DNA from: JAJTZA01 sp041749815
GTDB taxonomy: Bacteria > Verrucomicrobiota > Verrucomicrobiia > Chthoniobacterales > Terrimicrobiaceae
Reading direction: 5' to 3'
NCBI GenBank assembly: GCA_041749815.1
Contig: JBGTAR010000161.1
Coordinates: 1 to 14,470 of the forward strand
DNA: 14,470 bases
The translations under genes were made by a program, and so were the position numbers. Below are positions 12,251 through 14,470 of this stretch, one piece after another (position 1 is the stretch's first letter; each line of letters opens with the position of its first letter). Under the pieces are notes generated by a model that worked only from the letters and a program-made list of their open reading frames with translations, was not told the DNA's origin and ran no database searches.

Positions 12251-14470
12251 TCAGAAAATTTACGTGTGAGACGGCACGCGAGGATCATTCCAAGCATCAT
12301 CCCAAAAAGCATGGCCCCATATCCCGCAAAAAAATTCATGTGGGGGTTGGTGGCAGGGAGATGGCCAGCGAGGAGCATCGCGGCTTCCATGCCAAGGAGC
12401 ATGCCGACCAGTCCGGACCCCCAGCAGATCCAGCGACGGTTGCCGACACCCAGAGCCACCATCGGCATAGAGGCGGCGATCATGGAAACATCCATCCAGT
12501 TCAGTTTTGCGAAGAGGCCGAGCCCCATCGTGGAATTTGGACAATTGCAAAGACAAACGCCATCCCGCACCACCTGGTCAAACCCCGCATCAGCCCACCA
12601 ACCGGCCAACATCAACAGCCCGCCGACCGAGAGCATCAGCGCCAGATTCCCAGCTTCCAAAGTCAATGGTCGCAAGGCAATCAACGCAAAAAGCCCAAGA
12701 CCAGCAGCTGCAAACAGAAGGACAATTCCTACCGCAGTTGGTGCCGGAAAGTTCCCAAGCCAGGATAAGGCCACTCCCTGAAGGAAGGTGGCCAGCGCCA
12801 CGCTGGGGGCCAACCAACCCGCATTCTGAAATCGCGGAAGGACCGGCTTCCGCGGAATGGGCGACTGTTTCTGCGGTTCTGGTTTTGCTTCGCGCAAGGC
12901 CCGCCATGTGACCGTAAAACTGGAGGCCAGCATGATCAGGGCTGCAGCCACAGGATGTAAAAAACCCATGGCCGCGAGGGTGATTCCCACGGAATTGTAG
13001 GCGGCCGCAAAGAGGAGATTTCCACGAATGGTGAGGACCGCACGCCGGGCCCCCGCAATGGCCTCAGGCAGCATCCCAAGATTGGAACCTGCCAATTCCG
13101 CGTCGGCGGACTCGCGCGCCATTAGCGTGCCGCCTTGAATGGCCACGGCCGCATGGGCCTCGTGCATCGCCGCAGAGTCGTTGATGCCGTCCCCCACAAA
13201 AAGCACCCGTCCGCCGGAAGCCTCAATTTCCCGAACCAGCGCCGCTTTGGACTCCGGGGAAAGACCGGCGTCCACGCCTGGAAGTCCATGGTGCATGGCA
13301 GCCTCCGCGCTGTCTCCAGTCATCACACGGCAGGTGAGCCCCATCTCCTCGAGTTGCTGCATGGCCTCCATCGCCCCGGAGCGTAATGTTTCCCGCAACG
13401 TGGCCACGGCGGCAGGGACCCCATTCACGGTGAGGTAAAGACGGTGCGTGGAGGGAAGAACGCCTGCCAGCGAGAAAAAAACCCGCTCGGCCTCCTTCCG
13501 GTTTTCGCGTTCCACAACCGAGAGGTTTCCAATGCGCAGACACTGGTCACCGACCCACCCTTCGATCCCAGCTCCGGGTAGAATGTGAACATTTTTGACC
13601 TGCCCGGAAGCTTTCGAAAACGCTCGAAAGGCATGGGCCACCGGATGATCGCTGGACGCTTCCAGGGAAGCGGCCATGGCTCGCAATTCAATCCGCTCAA
13701 AACCAGGAGCCGCCACAAAATCCACAACCTCCATGGCTTCCTCGCCCAGAGTTCCTGTTTTATCAAAAACAACCGTGTCAATTTTTGCCAACTTCTCAAT
13801 CAGATCTGAATTTCGTGAGACGAGCCCCTTCTTGGCAAAAGCGGCCAGCGCGGACCAAATGGCGACGGGGGTGGCAATTCCCATCGCGCAGGGACAGGCC
13901 ACAAGGATCACCGCGAGGGCATGAAACAGCCCCTCCAACCACGAAACCCGCCATGTCCAAAATACAAAGGTCAAAACCGCAATCCCCACAACAACGGGAA
14001 GAAACCAAGACGCCAGCTTGTCGGCCTCCCGTTGGAGGCGGGAGGGACGGGAACGCGCCTCCTCCAATGCCGCCAGAAGGCGATCCAATCCCCGGCCGGT
14101 CCCGCGATTTTGAACCCTGATTTGCAGAGCCCCATCCATGGCATGACTGCCGGCCTTGACCTCGTCCCCCACCCGTTTCACCACCGGAAATGGCTCCCCG
14201 GTGAGAGCCGACTCCCGCACAAACGCAGCTCCCTCCGCGACGACCCCATCCACGGTGATGGCCCCACCCACGGAGACACTCACAAGGTCTCCATTGGCCA
14301 CATCCGTCACCGGCACGGTTTCAAGTTCACCCTCCGGGCTGACCCGTTCGCACATCGAAAACTCCCGCCCCAAATTGCCCGCAGCATCCAACGCCTCGCG
14401 GCGGCGGTTGTCGGTCAGCAGTCCGCCAAAAGTGTGGATGGCGAGTAAAATCGCCACGATTTCGTAATAC
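12247..14470 (-). CDS. Cu(I)-type heavy-metal P1B ATPase with C-terminal membrane extension (5' end outside window)
   Basis: The frame runs open to the window edge, so the N-terminus (metal-binding domain and first helices) is missing; 741 codons including the stop are visible. Numbering from the GTG at 14457, the actuator loop has T-G-E-P (86-89), the sixth canonical helix has A-C-P-C-A (187-191), and the phosphorylation site is D-K-T-G-T (232-236, Asp232). The His-Pro nucleotide motif is at 271-272 and the hinge G-D-G-I-N-D at 422-427. Later helices show A-Y-N (486-488) and M-L-A-S-S (509-513), which with CPC define the Cu(I)/Ag(I) subgroup. Homologues usually end soon after this. Here about 207 further residues (from about 530) contain roughly six hydrophobic segments, a C-L-C-N-C cluster (635-639) and 13 Met in the last 93 residues. 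The role is copper transport out of the cytoplasm, either for tolerance or oxidase loading; coupling to resB favours the latter. Confidence 0.9.
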   Translation of the reverse strand, partial: YYEIVAILLAIHTFGGLLTDNRRREALDAAGNLGREFSMCERVSPEGELETVPVTDVANGDLVSVSVGGAITVDGVVAEGAAFVRESALTGEPFPVVKRVGDEVKAGSHAMDGALQIRVQNRGTGRGLDRLLAALEEARSRPSRLQREADKLASWFLPVVVGIAVLTFVFWTWRVSWLEGLFHALAVILVACPCAMGIATPVAIWSALAAFAKKGLVSRNSDLIEKLAKIDTVVFDKTGTLGEEAMEVVDFVAAPGFERIELRAMAASLEASSDHPVAHAFRAFSKASGQVKNVHILPGAGIEGWVGDQCLRIGNLSVVERENRKEAERVFFSLAGVLPSTHRLYLTVNGVPAAVATLRETLRSGAMEAMQQLEEMGLTCRVMTGDSAEAAMHHGLPGVDAGLSPESKAALVREIEASGGRVLFVGDGINDSAAMHEAHAAVAIQGGTLMARESADAELAGSNLGMLPEAIAGARRAVLTIRGNLLFAAAYNSVGITLAAMGFLHPVAAALIMLASSFTVTWRALREAKPEPQKQSPIPRKPVLPRFQNAGWLAPSVALATFLQGVALSWLGNFPAPTAVGIVLLFAAAGLGLFALIALRPLTLEAGNLALMLSVGGLLMLAGWWADAGFDQVVRDGVCLCNCPNSTMGLGLFAKLNWMDVSMIAASMPMVALGVGNRRWICWGSGLVGMLLGMEAAMLLAGHLPATNPHMNFFAGYGAMLFGMMLGMILACRLTRKFSE

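Noticed and set aside
11696..12781. 361-codon plus-strand open frame spanning the resB/ATPase junction
   Set aside because: It is antisense to two genes with clear family motifs, and its translation is low-complexity and rich in Pro, Arg and Ser with no domain. It is a shadow of the minus-strand genes.
1..14470. tRNA or rRNA genes, CRISPR arrays, insertion sequences, attachment sites
   Set aside because: No cloverleaf, conserved rRNA stretch, spaced direct repeats, transposase or integrase was found on reading both strands.

Overview
The window looks like chromosomal DNA from a Gram-negative bacterium, most likely of the Verrucomicrobiota or a related PVC-group lineage. This is inferred from the mix of proteins: a secreted sialate O-acetylesterase-type protein, SGNH-like exported proteins, one of them carrying leucine-rich repeats, a ResB-like cytochrome c assembly protein, and start codons without Shine-Dalgarno motifs. 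No rRNA or other marker gene is present, so the phylum is a moderate-confidence guess. Coding density is high, base composition is even, and I see no mobile element, tRNA, rRNA or CRISPR array.

Left half (1-8412, plus strand): seven consecutive genes, every one encoding a hydrolase or hydrolase-fold protein. They are the 3' end of an SGNH/GDSL hydrolase; a secreted SGNH-like protein; a secreted sialate O-acetylesterase-family protein; a close paralogue of the SGNH-like protein fused to a C-terminal leucine-rich-repeat region; a carbon-nitrogen hydrolase of the nitrilase superfamily; a transglutaminase-like cysteine protease/amidase; and a lipoprotein with an alpha/beta-hydrolase (lipase-like) domain. 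The SGNH / acetylesterase / SGNH-LRR block and the following amidase are spaced by 7-16 bp and probably form one transcript. A 139-bp gap with a perfect 9-bp inverted repeat separates them from the transglutaminase-lipoprotein pair. The first four look like extracytoplasmic de-esterification of glycans (inference).

Convergent junction (8413-8533): the two halves meet tail to tail in 121 bp with only weak hairpins.

Right half (14470-8534, minus strand): a tightly coupled three-gene run. It holds a Cu(I)-type P1B ATPase (5' end outside the window), a ResB-like cytochrome c biogenesis protein whose ATG overlaps the ATPase stop codon (ATGA), and a glutamine-hydrolysing asparagine synthase whose ATG directly abuts the resB stop codon (TGAATG). 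Copper handling and cytochrome c maturation fit together; the asparagine synthase is the odd member. The ATPase carries about 200 extra residues after its last canonical helix, with about six further predicted membrane segments, a Cys cluster and many Met residues. This is the most unusual single feature of the window.

No wholly new system is evident. The best leads are the ATPase C-terminal membrane extension, the SGNH-LRR fusion next to its unfused paralogue, and the run of seven hydrolases.
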